From Saururus chinensis (Eukaryota > Streptophyta > Magnoliopsida > Piperales > Saururaceae): 64,000 nucleotides of DNA. Shown here one piece after another: positions 44,711-57,700 of the stretch. Position numbers and translations under genes: made by a program. The stretch covers positions 974,501 through 1,038,500 of the forward strand of contig CP141143.1 in assembly GCA_035235625.1 (NCBI GenBank), read 5' to 3'. Every line of letters starts with the position of its first letter. Positions within the stretch are counted from its first letter, which is position 1. Below the pieces are notes generated by a model. The model did no database searches and was not told the origin of the DNA. It saw only the letters and a program-made list of their open reading frames with translations.

Positions 44711-46088
44711 GTTGATGTCATGAATCAGGTTTTTATGCAAATTTTTAAATACAAAACTAAAACAAATTTTGTCCATATCACAAAGAAGTGATTGAGCATA
44801 ACCATAATGTAGAAGTTTATTTCCCAATAAATATGTCGTATATGTACAAATATAAAAGAACAATATAAATAAGATTTATTCAACCATACAAACAAAATAC
44901 TACAACTTAAGGCTTAAGTTTATGGTTGTAGATCTTTAGCTGTTACTTAAAAGATCTCAAAAAGTTATGTACTATCAACACACTACACCATACTAGATTA
45001 TGCAAGGTTTGGGGGATGGTGATAGTATATTTTGGTATTTAAAAAATATGTACTCGACATATATTAATTTTCTCATTTACTTAATAGGACCCTAATACAT
45101 TTAACTTTTTTTGTATCTATCTACATTAGCCTTTCGGATTGCGGAGTCAAATGTTATAAAATTTGATTCTGCAAAATTTTACCATTTAACTTTTTTTGTC
45201 CTTTACCAATAAAATTTAAAAATAAAAAAGATAATAGGAGGATTCAAGGACAGGGCTTCATAAGACACCAATATTTTTTTGTGTATAAGCTACATAGACA
45301 TGTAAAAAATACGAATTTATTTAACATGACAAGTTGTTATGACTAAGGCTCGGTGACTAATAATGACAGATGACAACATCACTGGCAAGAGAAACTTTAG
45401 AACAAAATTTTACACTAACCAAGGTTCTCCCATCTATATGTTGACGGATCATACATTGTAGTTATAAGAATATTTTAAAAAAAACTCCTTCCGCCCCACA
45501 TTAATAGTTATATATCTCCTTTGTCAAAAATTAATGGATTCATTTTTAAAAAATTATTTCATATTAATATTTTTATATTATTTAATATAAATAATTAGAT
45601 ACTTACAAAAGAGTATTATAGTCTTATTTTTTGATGCAGGTTTTACCTTTTAATAAAAAATAAAATCTTTTAAAATAAAATAATTAATATAAAATAAAAA
45701 CGTATAATTTATTTTAAAAAATTAAATAAAACTATTAATATAAGATAAAAGAGAGTTTTGATTTGTGACAGGTTGCACAACTCGCCGACCACCCTCGGAC
45801 CATTCAAGATCGCGCGGCTCCCGTAACTCAAGGTGGAGGCAAGAACCGGACTTGAGAGCCCAACACTCCACACGACTATGTTGATGAACTGTCCTCGAGT
45901 CCAGCTCAGTCCGGGGGAAGCTTGCGATGAAAGGTGAGCCACCAAACTAAAACTCCGCGCGCGCGCGCCAAAAAATAAAAAATGAAACAGAAAAATGGCG
46001 GGAATCTGTAAGAACAATGAACCTTAGGCGTTAGCTGCTTGCATCTAATCGGCAAAATCTCCCATTGGCCGGCGATCGTACCGGAAAA
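44711..46088. other. upstream region of CDT2
   Basis: Holds the right target duplication of solo LTR B, AT-rich DNA, a Stowaway-like MITE (45484-45755) and then the CDT2 promoter and leader. A GC dinucleotide run lies at 45957-45968, about 120 bases before the first ATG. I recognise no E2F-like element with confidence. Confidence 0.5.
45484..45755. mobile_element. Stowaway-like MITE upstream of CDT2
   Basis: It starts ACTCCTTCCGCCCCACATTA and ends TATAAGATAAAAGAGAGT. The ends are imperfect inverted repeats with the shared inner block ATTAATAGTT, as in the copy at 8675-8880. No coding part. The TA duplication is not clean here. Confidence 0.55.
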
Positions 46089-49000
46089 ATGCAAAGGTGT
46101 GGAAAAAGGAGAATCATGGGCTCCAAACCGCCCTCCTTTTTCGAAGATCTCAAAACCAGAGAGCTAAATGGCTTCCGAGGTTCTTTGTTTCGCCCATTCA
46201 CTTTCATTTGTTTGTACATATTTGATATCTGTACGTTCACCTCTGCACTGTCTTCCCCAAATCGCCTCTGTGCGATCAATTTCATCTTTGGCTCTTCTCT
46301 TTCACAGTACGGAAAAGGCCATACCTTGGGGGTTTGGTTTCAGATTCCGGCGGATTGGGTGCCGGCGTGTTGGCAATCGAGCATGAAGGTGTCATCACTC
46401 CTCCTTTAGCCGTCTCATTTTGCAAGGTTAGCTAAACTTCCTATATTTATTCTACCCGCTCTCTTTGTTGAGTTGGAAACACAATAAGATCAAACTCGAG
46501 CTAATTGTGTTGTGATCGTCTCTATTCTCCTTGTCCAAATTGATACAAATATCTCAGACTAAGGGAAGTTGTCACTTTCTTGCTGTTTCCGACGAAGATG
46601 GGTACATCAGTCTATACGACACCCGATGGAAGCTCCCTTCACTCAACTCTTGCCGTGAAAATGCAGGTTTCCATTAGTGCACGCGTCTTGTCTTATTAAC
46701 TTTGTCAGTTGCACTAATGCTAAACTGACATGTTTGTTTTTTGGTTTTTAATCCATCAATTAGAAAGAGCCAGGGTCTGCGAGTGGGTTGCGCATCACAA
46801 TGCCATTTTTGATATATGCTGGATTAAGGTGATAATAAGCATGTGCAGAATATCTCTCTGATGTTCCCAATTTACCTACTTAATTACTTGAGGTTTTGTC
46901 ACATTACTTCGGAGTTAAAGGCAGTTTTTTTTGTCTTGTAGGATGATACCCAAATTTTGACAGCTTCAGGAGACCAGTCTGTAAGAAACTTTTACCCTTT
47001 TGAATAGATTTAGGGGTTTAATTTAATCTAGTCGTTGGTGAGCTCAACTCTCACCATAGTCTATCTTGATCTATGTATGTCACTTACATTTTGTCGTAGT
47101 TCTGTTGTCAATTTTGCAGCCAAACTGTAATTTATTTTTTGTTTATCTTTTAAGTTTTGAACCTCACATGCCTACACGGTTTGCCTGTAGAAAATGGCAA
47201 GAAAACTGATGTAATCCACTTTTTGTGTAGATCAAAATATGGGATACTGAGAAAAGGAAATGCCTAGGAGCTATGATGGGTCACATGGGTAGTGTAAAAT
47301 CCCTATGCTCCCATCCGTCTAATCCTGGTAAATTTTTGAACTTTGCATTTAGACATTAGTTTTCACATTTTATCTCTTCCTAAGGCATGATCTGCAGCAT
47401 TAACATTTCTACATTGTGCATATCTTTCATCTCTATCTTTTTGTGGCAGTCCTTCTTGTCTCTGGTTCTAGAGATGGTTCTTTTGCTCTTTGGGACACGC
47501 GATGTAAGCCTAGCTTACAAAACAAGCATGGGGAAATATGCTTAATGTAAGTTTACTGTTCTCTGTTCAAGGTCTTATAACTCATTATTCTGCTATAATT
47601 CCTGAACTTCATGGCTAAGGTTCATTGCCTTTACATGTACTGTTCCTTAAGGTCAACTGCTGTTGTCAAGGCAGCGCATGTTTCAGCCCAAGGAAAACAA
47701 GTCAGACGCGGGAAGGTCATTATTCTATTGCCTTCATCTTGGATATGCAATATTTGACTCTTCTCTGAAAATGCTTATGCAAAATTTCAGGTTCTACAGG
47801 CAGCTAACATGAGCGTTACTTCAGTTCTTTATCTCAAAGACGAAATTTCTGTAGCCACCGCAGGAGCAGCGGACAGGTAATGACTGGAGTCAGGCGATTA
47901 AGAGTGATTGATTTTAATTTGCTGTATTTGAGAAACTGTATTCACGATAATGAGGCTTAATAAAATAGGTAATAACAACAGAAGTTGATGCTATAATTTT
48001 TTAAGGAGTTATACTATTCATCAACTGTGTTTGTCTTTCTCATCCCCTTCAGTATTGTAAAATTCTGGGACACTCGAAATTTGAAGGGTCCATGCATGCA
48101 ATCACTTCCTTATACCAGTCCACCTGTTGATAAGGTTGGTGCTTCCATATACTCTTTTACATTATGCACAAGTTAAAAAACAATATGCTGAGAATTATCA
48201 TTATAAAAAAAGCATTATACTAAAGATTAACAATTGTCATTGTCGTCATTTACATGTTCTCCCATTTCTCCAACTGCTTGAACTTGGTAGGATGGATTTA
48301 TATCTCCAATCAGTTATGTAATATAGTGAAAGGAAAGCCACATAAGAAACAGTGGCAACGTCTGTTGTCAAATGTCCTATTCTGTCTAATGAACTCAGAA
48401 GGGATTAATGACATCATCAACATCATTTGCCTTTCTCAGTTAATCGAATTTGGCTTCATGAAAGGATGGTTACAAAATAAGTGTCTGGATGATCATTTTT
48501 CAACACAGCTGGTATTTACACAGAACACTGAAGCGCTAAAGAATCCTTCATGTAAATAAATTATTCCTACTTTGTAGCTTAGTTGTCCGGGGAGATTGTT
48601 GACCAGGAACTCTAATCTGAGAGACAAGGTCACCAATTTCATTATTCATTGAGTTAAAGTTATTCATGGATTCTATTAGATCAGGTTGATTGAGTGGAAA
48701 GGGCGAAAGGCCTTTGCATTACTCAGCTCGGTTTTAAGTGGTCAGCTAGCTGCTAATTATATTTGAAGAAAAAAAGCAGAATTCTCTCGTGGTCAATTTC
48801 ACATAAGTTTTTTGATATTTTGTATAGCAAGTACTTTATTACATAATGAATGACTTGGCTGGCTTGCCAGCTGAGTCTTGGATTACATAAGTGCGTGCCA
48901 GTGTCCAGGCTAGTAGCTGGGTTGGCCAGTGATGCGTGCAAATATATTTCCATGTTGCATATTCTTATCTATACTTCAACTTAAGTAGTTCACTCATTCC

Positions 49001-50222
49001 TTAGCTCAAAATAAGGAATCCAGATATTTACGCTAAGTATTTTACAGTTTATTTTTTGAATTTTTTTTGACATATGGGTTTCTAGATGTTTTGAATGCAT
49101 TAGCCATCATCTGCCATAGAAATGGACTGTAATCTATGCTTCATAATCAATTCCCATACCATGTTCAGGAAAAAGGGCAACATGGGATATCTTCTTTATC
49201 ACAAGATTCATGTGGTGCGTTCATTGCAGCCTCGTGTATGGACGATAGGTGGGGATCGAGTTTACATTTTGAATAAATGCACTTTTTGCGGTATGTGACA
49301 GGATAATTTTTTTCGATCAGAATATACTTGCATGATGTACTTCGGCTTGACAAAGGTCCTGTGAATGCTTTCTCTGGCGGTCGAATTGAATCTTTCTATG
49401 TAAAGGTAAAGGGATCTAGCATCCAAAGCTTGTCGTGTTCCCACAAATTTAAAATTTTCTTTGAGATGATTAAGCTGTATGTTGTTTGCTATATCCAGTC
49501 AGCAATCAGTCCAGACGCTGCTTACATACTCAGCGGTTCTAGCGACGGAAATGCGTACTTGTGGAAGGTTCTCGTCATTTATTCTTGGAATAATTTTCTT
49601 TAGTGTTTGATATTCTTTTCCGGTCATGATATAGTATTTGGGGACGTCATACAGGTGCAGGAGCCTGACGTAAGCCCAGTGGCACTGAAAGGCCATGAAG
49701 GAGAAGTTACAGCAGTGGACTGGTAGATAATCAGATATAGATTAAAATTTGTATTTGCTTTTCTTGATGATGGAATTCTGACAACCTTATTTCTCGATTT
49801 ATTGCAGGTGTCCTTCCGAGATTGGAAAGATTGCCACTTCTTCGGATGACTTCACGGTTCGCATCTGGAATGCTTGCAGAGGTAGCAGCTCTACTTATGC
49901 AAGATCTCCATCTTGCATCAGAAAGAGGGTGACAGCAATGACAAGCAAGCAGGGCCAAAAGCTGATTATGGATGAACCACAAGCATGTTATGAGGAGGAA
50001 GCAGGGCAAGTAAAATTCTTTACCAGTCAGATAAAAGAAGTCGATGTTAGAACTCCCGAATGCGCAAAGAAAAGAAGTCACCTCGCTTCGTTTATGGTGG
50101 AAGATTTGCAGTTGCAGCAGAAGACTCCAGATTCAGCGTCTCATAGTCCGTCATCGGTTCTAAATCCTCCTGCATCCTTGAAAAGGAAAACAATACGTGA
50201 CTATTTTCTGGCAAAATCGTAG
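46089..50222 (+). CDS. CDT2: CDT2/DTL-like WD40 substrate receptor of CUL4-DDB1 ubiquitin ligase, 15 exons
   Basis: Exons: 46089-46179, 46308-46426, 46558-46666, 46764-46828, 46942-46980, 47231-47327, 47450-47546, 47652-47715, 47791-47876, 48053-48134, 49169-49248, 49321-49405, 49499-49567, 49655-49722, 49808-50222. They join in frame to 521 residues; an in-frame ATG at 46116, with a stronger context (A at -3, G at +4), would give 512. The N-terminus [20 protein letters not shown] matches plant CDT2. WD40 repeats follow ([55 protein letters not shown]). The two WDTR motifs are the DDB1-contact type. CDT2 targets the licensing factor CDT1 and other PCNA-bound proteins for destruction in S phase. 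The C-terminus [14 protein letters not shown] resembles the PIP box at the end of animal CDT2. All introns are GT-AG. Intron 10 (1,034 bases) holds nothing I recognise. The gene looks intact. Confidence 0.92.
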
Positions 50223-50670
50223 CAGTTTTTGGCTCCACCACAGACGAAAATTGGTGGGAAGCTTAATAGTGATTATACTTCACAGTAACTTTTTTTTTGA
50301 CACCTTGTTTTTTTCACGTCTTTTTACACTTTTTTTCGTGTACAACATGCTTTTTGACACATGCTTCACGGTGACTTCATTACCGCTTCCTTGCACATAT
50401 TTTAAGGTTTTCTTATCGTATTCTTTATATAAACAGGACGCTTTCTTTTTCCTGTTTTTTCATGGTTGTAACTATTGTGTAAAGTATGGGATTGTCTGCC
50501 GACACTCAGTCAACTATATAGAAGAGAAATTGAAGTTCCATTATTTCTGAACAGCTTTATTATTACAGGGATAAGACTTACCAGACATGAAACGCTTGAT
50601 TGGGTGAAACATATCAAGGAATCTTAATCAACAATACACACATAGGCTGTTTGCGACAGAGACTGATTCA
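50223..50670. other. 3' flank of CDT2
   Basis: T-rich DNA that should include the CDT2 3' UTR. No clear AATAAA at the usual distance; no gene. Confidence 0.4.
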
Positions 50671-51020
50671 TGATACCTGATGTTGAGCCGGCTAGGTCGT
50701 AGGACGGCTTTCTCAGCACTCCCGTTTCAGCGCGGCGCCCTGTGGAATGAATGGGTTTGCACTATTTCAGGGCTTATTGTAATGGAGAGCTGGGTAAATG
50801 TGGTCGCTTTCAGCATACAATAGATGGCATTGGTGACAGTAAATGATACCTTATGCTGAGCCGGCTAGGTCGCAAGGACGGCTTTTTCAGCACTCCGGTT
50901 TCAGCGCGGCGCCCTGTGGAATGAATGGGTTTGCACTATTTCAGGGCTTATTGTACTGGAGAGCTGGGTAAATGTGGTCGCTTTCAGCCTGTGAGTTCCT
51001 AGTTTTTACTATTGTATGCT
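50671..51020. repeat. tandem pair of about 145-nt units with hairpin potential, period 173
   Basis: Unit 1 (50671-50814) and unit 2 (50844-50988) are nearly identical. Each has two predicted hairpins: GNTGAGCCG pairing with CGGC...TCAGC, and GCCCTG pairing with CAGGGC, enclosed by AGCG/CGCT. Differences between units fall mostly in loops. One lies in the first stem (GTTGA versus GCTGA opposite TCAGC) and keeps pairing, as G-U versus G-C. Unit 2 is also bracketed by a perfect 12-base inverted repeat (AGCATACAATAG at 50812-50823 and CTATTGTATGCT at 51009-51020). No snoRNA C/D box pair, proper H box, snRNA upstream element or open frame is evident. It may be a non-coding RNA pair or a simple tandem duplication of a structured sequence. 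Confidence 0.6.
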
Positions 51021-51761
51021 GGGATTGAAAAGCATTTCAAGTAACAAAAGCTCTAGCTTTGGCTAGACATCCTAAAACATAAAAGCTATAAAAATTGAAG
51101 GGCTTGTTTTAGCATCTCAATTCCGCCACATTAGTCAAAAGCCTTCCTACTGAATCCAACTATGATCCTTCGTCTCACGGCATTCTGCGCCATATCCAAG
51201 CCAAATGATTGTATAGGCTTTCTGTTAGGTAATTTTTTGGCAATGTATTTTTTTCTGACAATAGAAAAACATTATCGTGACTCAAACTCAAGCCACATAC
51301 CAAGCATCACTCATTAAGGTAGTCAGTTGTGCTATTTTAAGGAAAGCTTTATTCAGTACTGTCCTCATAAATACTTTATTTAGATCCTATCTTCCAACAA
51401 AGCAGGAAAAAAAAAGGTTTTCCTATTTTCCACACGAAAATAGCTATTTTTTTCATCTAAAACATGCTACAGAAAAAATTGAGCAATTGAAGGCTCCGGT
51501 CTTTGCAATATAGCAACAAAAATTTCAGCGACAATTACAACATATTAAATTACACCTACAAAATTGTGACAACTGCTGAGAGAAGAGAAAAAATGAACTC
51601 ATCAAAATATGATTTTCTACACGTTAATTTCATTGCAGTCAAACTGAAATGTTTAAGATTCAAACGATCTCTAGCAAGTCACTTTAATTTGGAGAGAAAG
51701 CAATAATACCGACCAGGCTAAGAACGTCAGTGATAGTAATATGTAGATGTGTACAACAGTT
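51021..51761. other. intergenic region between the convergent CDT2 and MKK3 genes
   Basis: AT-rich; the right end should be MKK3 3' UTR. No gene seen. Confidence 0.45.
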
Positions 51762-54700
51762 TTACTGATGAATGTATAATTCCTGTTTTGATATGACGTA
51801 GCATCCAATGGAATTACTTGCCTCCATGGTGAACTGTTCATGAAAGCTGCCCATTCTTCTGCTAGAAAGATCCACAGACATATCTTGAAAAGTGGGCAGG
51901 CCTTCTACCTGTAAGCCTTTTCCACATATAAGAACATGGCTACCAACTATAAAGGACCCAGATACTCTGACGAGAAGTCCATCTTGTCCATGTGCACGAC
52001 ATTGAAGCTTTTCCACCACATGCACGAGCCTCTCATTGGGTGCATCACCAACTAGTGTTCTCCGAATAATTGATAGAGTAGCAAAGATCTCTTCTGAGCC
52101 AATTGTTACATCATCTGAATATCTGTCAAATTGGGGGAAGCTTTTCACCAGACCGACAAATTAAAAAATTTCTCTTCTAAAAAGAACAATGCACCTAAAA
52201 AATGCCCGCTCTACTAATAGAATGGATTTCTTTGAGAATAAAAGAAAGCTCGAGCAGTGTAGCACATCTCTGAGCCATAAATTAATCAAATGCACAACAT
52301 TCACCTTAAAGTAGAACTTTTCTTATATAAGGACTTCACATGGCGCCAAAGCTCTTCAGGTCCATCAAAAAGCAAGTAGTAATGTACTGTAAGCATCTGT
52401 TCAAGTAGCAGAGAGTAAATTTACAAATATTTGCACACATCAAATATATATCCCATTCCCCTTCTCTCTCGATTGACATGGCCATTCCATTGTGATTTAT
52501 ATTCAGTTTTCATCTGAATGTTGTACATTATATCAGAAAATGTATACATTATTGTTTCATGTCATAATATGACTCGGTTTGATGTCTGACATGCTCAGTT
52601 TAAGCTACAACAAACTATGATGTGCAGTCAAACTGGGTGTACATGCACAATTTCACACACTGATCAACTTCTGGTACATGAAAACTCTTACAAATCAATT
52701 CATTTTGTCCCATGGTATCTCAAACTTGTATTAAGCTTTGAGCATCGGCATAAGAAGGTCAGTAAACTATGTCTTGGAGGATTGATCCGCCTACTTTTAA
52801 GAAGATTTCAATGCTACGTTCGGCCAGCTCAAAGGGAGTAAATTTGGTTCTTTATTTGTTGAGAACTTCTCAAGTTAATAGTTTATCATTTAGTGGCTTA
52901 TGTGATTTAAAACGTTCATATAATCCAAGTGGTTGAAAGGAGAAATTAGTTGATGCAAAGCGCATCCAAAGCCCACAGCCAGTAGCTCTCAAATTGTTTA
53001 AAGAAAGTCCATAATAACAAGCGAAGTCTACAATGTCAAACACAAATTGGATTGGATTCTCCCGACAAAGCTGTAGCCAAACGCCCCCTAAGACTCTCTG
53101 ACTTGTTGACCACGTGGGAACTTCTCTACAGCATGTAAAATTGCTCCACTTAAGCCTCCACATGTTGCCCAATTCCTATCTTTAGCCAACTAAAAAGATT
53201 CCTCAACCAGAAAATACTTAGTTCATATCCAAGATGATTTTGGTTGTCCATTTATAATGCAACTCCATCCGACTTGTACAAGTGATTTGAAGCAACTTCA
53301 CCTCCTTTCAAAGTCCAACGAGAATCAGGAGTAGTCCCACCTAAGCTTCGCTGGATGAGTTTAAGTTGAAAATTCCGTCTCCAACTAAATTTGCTTTAAA
53401 TAACAGAAACTTCCAGTAACTAAGCCTAAAAAATTAACCAATTGTGGACCTTCAGTTTTCTGGACTTGGGCCTTCAAATTATACTTGATAAAGGGCTTAG
53501 ACTTGGCTTCTAATTGTGGATTGCCTAGAAATAATTTCAGAGCCACATGCTGTGGGCTTTGGAAGCTCTTTGCTGGATGTTCTAATAACATAATCCACCA
53601 AATAACACCAAATTCTTAACTTGGGAAGTTCCCAATAAAGTAGGAATTAAAATATCCCTTTTGAATCTTTATATTTTACCAAAGAAAACTCAACCTTCTG
53701 AATTGCATCAATAACAAAAAGCTACATATTTTATAAACAACGACCATCAAATTCAAGTTTAAATTCATAATAGACAGCCACAATAGGATGTTCGATAATG
53801 ATGGCAAACTCATTACTTTCGTGTGCTATAATTGTCAAGCAAGATAAAAAGTAAAAGTTGTTTTTACTCATCATTTTGTCCAAATATCAAGCAATATTAT
53901 AGTGAACATGCTCAATGTTGCAAGGGGTACAAAGATGATGAAAGGACAAGATAATTTGGCTGATGGCGTAGCAGATCATGCCACCAATGGCAGTTTTTGG
54001 AAAAACATTTTGCTGATACTAATTAAGAGCGAATTCCTTGAAAGAAGGAATTCTGCAATTCCAATAGCCAAATCACAGCATTATTGCCCATCAGACCATT
54101 GATATGCTATTAAAAAGTTGCACTGACCCACCCTGCTTGTCAAAAACCATTTTGACCAGCACAATCCAATTTTAAAAGCTCTGATTTCTAAAAAAAGAAA
54201 GGAATATAATAGAATGTCTTGTGTATGAACACGCCTGAAAGGGTCCATGGCAGTAATTCCCAAAATGATATACCCTTTTAAAGGAAAAGTTAAAAGAAGA
54301 ATTATTTTGACCTTATCTCTGCATAAGATGAAAAGAAGACGAGATCTTTTTCTAGATAAACGTTATAGCAGGAGATCATGTAGATTTATGGCGAAGAGAC
54401 TATCATCGAACTTAATTTTCTAGACATAATCAAGTAGCGGTGTAAGATCCATGGAGACAGACAAAGTTTTGATAGCCATCTGTCAGACACAATCTTCCTC
54501 CCTTACACAGGCTTGGGACCAGAATTGTTAGATACAATGGAACTAAATTTGCTAAACATAGAAAAAAATCAATTTGAAGTTGGAAAAAATCATCAGTCTC
54601 TGTATTCCAAGAGCTTGAACTCCAAAGATATGGAGTATTAGCAAAGGTGAACTACCATCAGTCATTCATATACATCAACAATCCTACGGTTTACTCTATA

Positions 54701-57700
54701 CCAATGGGAAGAATAAGCAATTGACACATAATGCATAAATCTTGGGCACATCTCGAAGTGCATGAATTTCATATATCTTGATAAATTAGGAAGGCTGCCT
54801 AAAAAACACAGAAGAAACTTACATCAGCTAAATCCTTCAGCCTCTGCGTAGGATCACAAACACTTTGGACAAATGCTCCCAGGTCCACTTTTGTGTTCTC
54901 GTACTTCTTAATAAATGGATGTGATAGAAGCTGCATGTACAAAACATAAAAATCTCTTTAAAGTTGGAAATGGCATGATAGATTGTAACTCGGGGTAGCT
55001 TAGATAGAAAATATGAAACGAAATCTTCACAAAACTAAAAAGAAAAAAGATTCCATTCCTACCTGATATTTTAGTGTCATTGACATATATTTATTAGTCT
55101 TTTCCCTAGAGCTAGGTTTTTAGGTAAAGTATAACAAAGATAGCATTCAAGAGAACGACGTGGAATTCATTATCTGGGGAAGCAGTCCCCTCCATGTGTG
55201 TGCTCATGTGCAATGCTCAGTGGTGCTTGAAGGAGGAAGTTAGGGTTGAAGTTGTTAATATAAACAGTAGATCCTTTCCCTAACAACTTATGGTTTTGGG
55301 TAAACTGGTTAACTGACAAAAATTAACATATGTTCTACAATCTTTAATCCAGTACAGGCTTTAAATGAGAATGGCAACACAGGAAACACTCACTACCATA
55401 TCTCGAAGCAAAAAAATTGTTATTATCAAGGTCCATGAAGTTATTGAAAGAAAGCACCACAACAAAATTTTCACAGGTACTCTTACATAAATGACTTCAC
55501 TCTTAAAAAGTACATACTTTAATTCCCTTTTCCTCTTTGAATGTCAATAAGGCATCATCAGAAACGCAAATTACACTTCACACTTAACACAGAACTAAAC
55601 TAGTTGATATAAGGCTTTTAATTTAAGTTTAACTATTGAAGTGCTGCAAATATATCTTATTCACAATATGAGCTGAAAATGATGGCTTCTATGGAAAATT
55701 AAGCAATCAAATGAATTAAAGAAATTTTTACTTGCTCAGCTGTAGGCCTTGCATCTGCATCTTTCTGCAAACACGCATCAATGAAGGAGCAAAACTCTGG
55801 TGAAAATGTATCTTTCGGAGGTGAAGGTGATGGATCATACAATATCTACCACAAAACAACACAACAAATGTATCCATATCAAAAAACAAGAAGATATGGA
55901 AACATGAAATGAACACCAACTTTCACATGTGGGTGAGCGTATGCACCCCATTTATTGGACATCTATAAAAACATGTGGACTTGATTTTGTTATGGATGAG
56001 TACTTCCCCACCCCCTGTTTCAGCCAGCCCATTCCCTTAGCACAGATGGTGGATATCCACCTTTCATGTATATTCATATGGCCATCTGTTAATAGGGGAG
56101 ATGGGCTAGCTAAAACAGGGGGTAGCCAACTACTCATCCTTTTGTTATATCAAGCAATCACTTGGATATAGTATGACCAGGTTTTGGGGTCTGGGGAGGT
56201 AGGTTTCCTTCATCAAGTCACTTGACATTTTTACCCTTTAATGCAGTTAAATATCAAGTGACCAGTGGAAGAGTATCCAGGCATATGCACGGGTGCAATT
56301 TTTAATCCTTTGGACCTGTAATCTAAAAAACACAGGCATATACTCAAACGTGCCCCTTTTGATTTGATGAGCTCCAGGTCAACATGTTACTCATAAAACT
56401 GAAATGTGAGGCTTCAAGATGAACATAGCACAGTGATAGTCAATCAAAGATATGGATGAATTTTGGTAATATATGGTTAACTTCAGTGCGTCGAGCCCTG
56501 TGCCAGTCTATGATAAACTGGAAAGGATGTGCAACATCGTGGGAAAAAAAATCTCACTTGCAACATTAGATTGACAGGTCCTTCACTTGCTGTATACGGA
56601 AATACTCCTGTGCCACTTTCAAATAAGGCAAGTCCAAGGCTCCAAATATCAGCAGGGTAAGAGTAGCTGTCATTTCGAATTCTCTCAGGAGACATATATG
56701 TGACAGTTCCAACAAAAGTGGCACACTGGTAAATCATATTTCATATCAATTCTGGACTGATCAAAATTTGCAAATTTTAAACACCATAACAATATCTGCA
56801 CATAATTACATAACATGAAAAAATAGAAAATGTACCATAGCCATGGAATTCTCTAGACCCGCACTAATGCCAAAATCTGTAATCTTTGGCTCCCCCTTGA
56901 GATTTATTAGCAAATTTGCAGGTTTAATGTCTCTGTGAACTAAGTGCCTTACTCCATGCAAGTAGCTTAGTCCCTTTTGTCAGAAAGATAGACAAGACAT
57001 AAGCAAAGGCATGGCATACTAATAAATTTAAGACAAAGTAGAATGCAGAGGAATGTTTCTTTACGTGCAAGAGTTTCTGCACAATTGACGAAAGAACCGG
57101 CTCAGGTACATATTTCTTAAATCGTAATATATCAGCTAGAGATCCTCCATCAACGTACTCCAAAGCTATGCTAATCTGACCGGAATCAGGGCTATAAAAT
57201 GCTCCATGGAACTCCACTAGACCTTCATAAGAAGGCGCCTCACACAATGTTCGTATCTCGTTGAGAAGCTGTTGTCTTTTTTCCTTAAAGGAGAACAAAA
57301 TAATATAGGACATCAAACTTACTCATCTTATCCTAGTGCACACATGTATAATCTTAACAAACCATGTCCAGCAGGCTTTTCCCTTTGGGTTACCGGCTGG
57401 ACAAAGATGTCCTGGAGTGGAAAGTTGCTGATTCAACTCCACCCGCAAGTTTCCCAATAGTAATGTCCACTTGAAGTTGTTGAAAGAACAAACATCTTGA
57501 CAAACTATTGTGAGATGACTGTTATAGTTGATTGTTCACAATCTGAACCATGGTTTTAAGAAAAAGCAAAGAAGAAAGTCAAGCTGACAAAAGGAAGCAT
57601 GCCTTTTCAAAGATGTTAATTTTTTTAAGGGCTAGAATTCGATGAACAGGTATATGGATGGCTCTTTGGACAACGCTACTAGCCCCACAACCGATAGTTC

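Noticed and set aside
46065-46088. Upstream extension of the CDT2 reading frame
   Set aside because: The frame is open but begins at TTG, not ATG; the first in-frame ATG is at 46089.
50671-50988. Assignment of the duplicated unit to box C/D or H/ACA snoRNA, or to a spliceosomal RNA
   Set aside because: No convincing C/D box pair, no H box between the hairpins, an ACA only after unit 1, and no plant snRNA upstream element. The region is kept as an unexplained repeat only.
52870-53172. 100-codon minus-strand open frame inside the long MKK3 intron
   Set aside because: No domain, no conserved motif and no gene-like splice signals; treated as chance.
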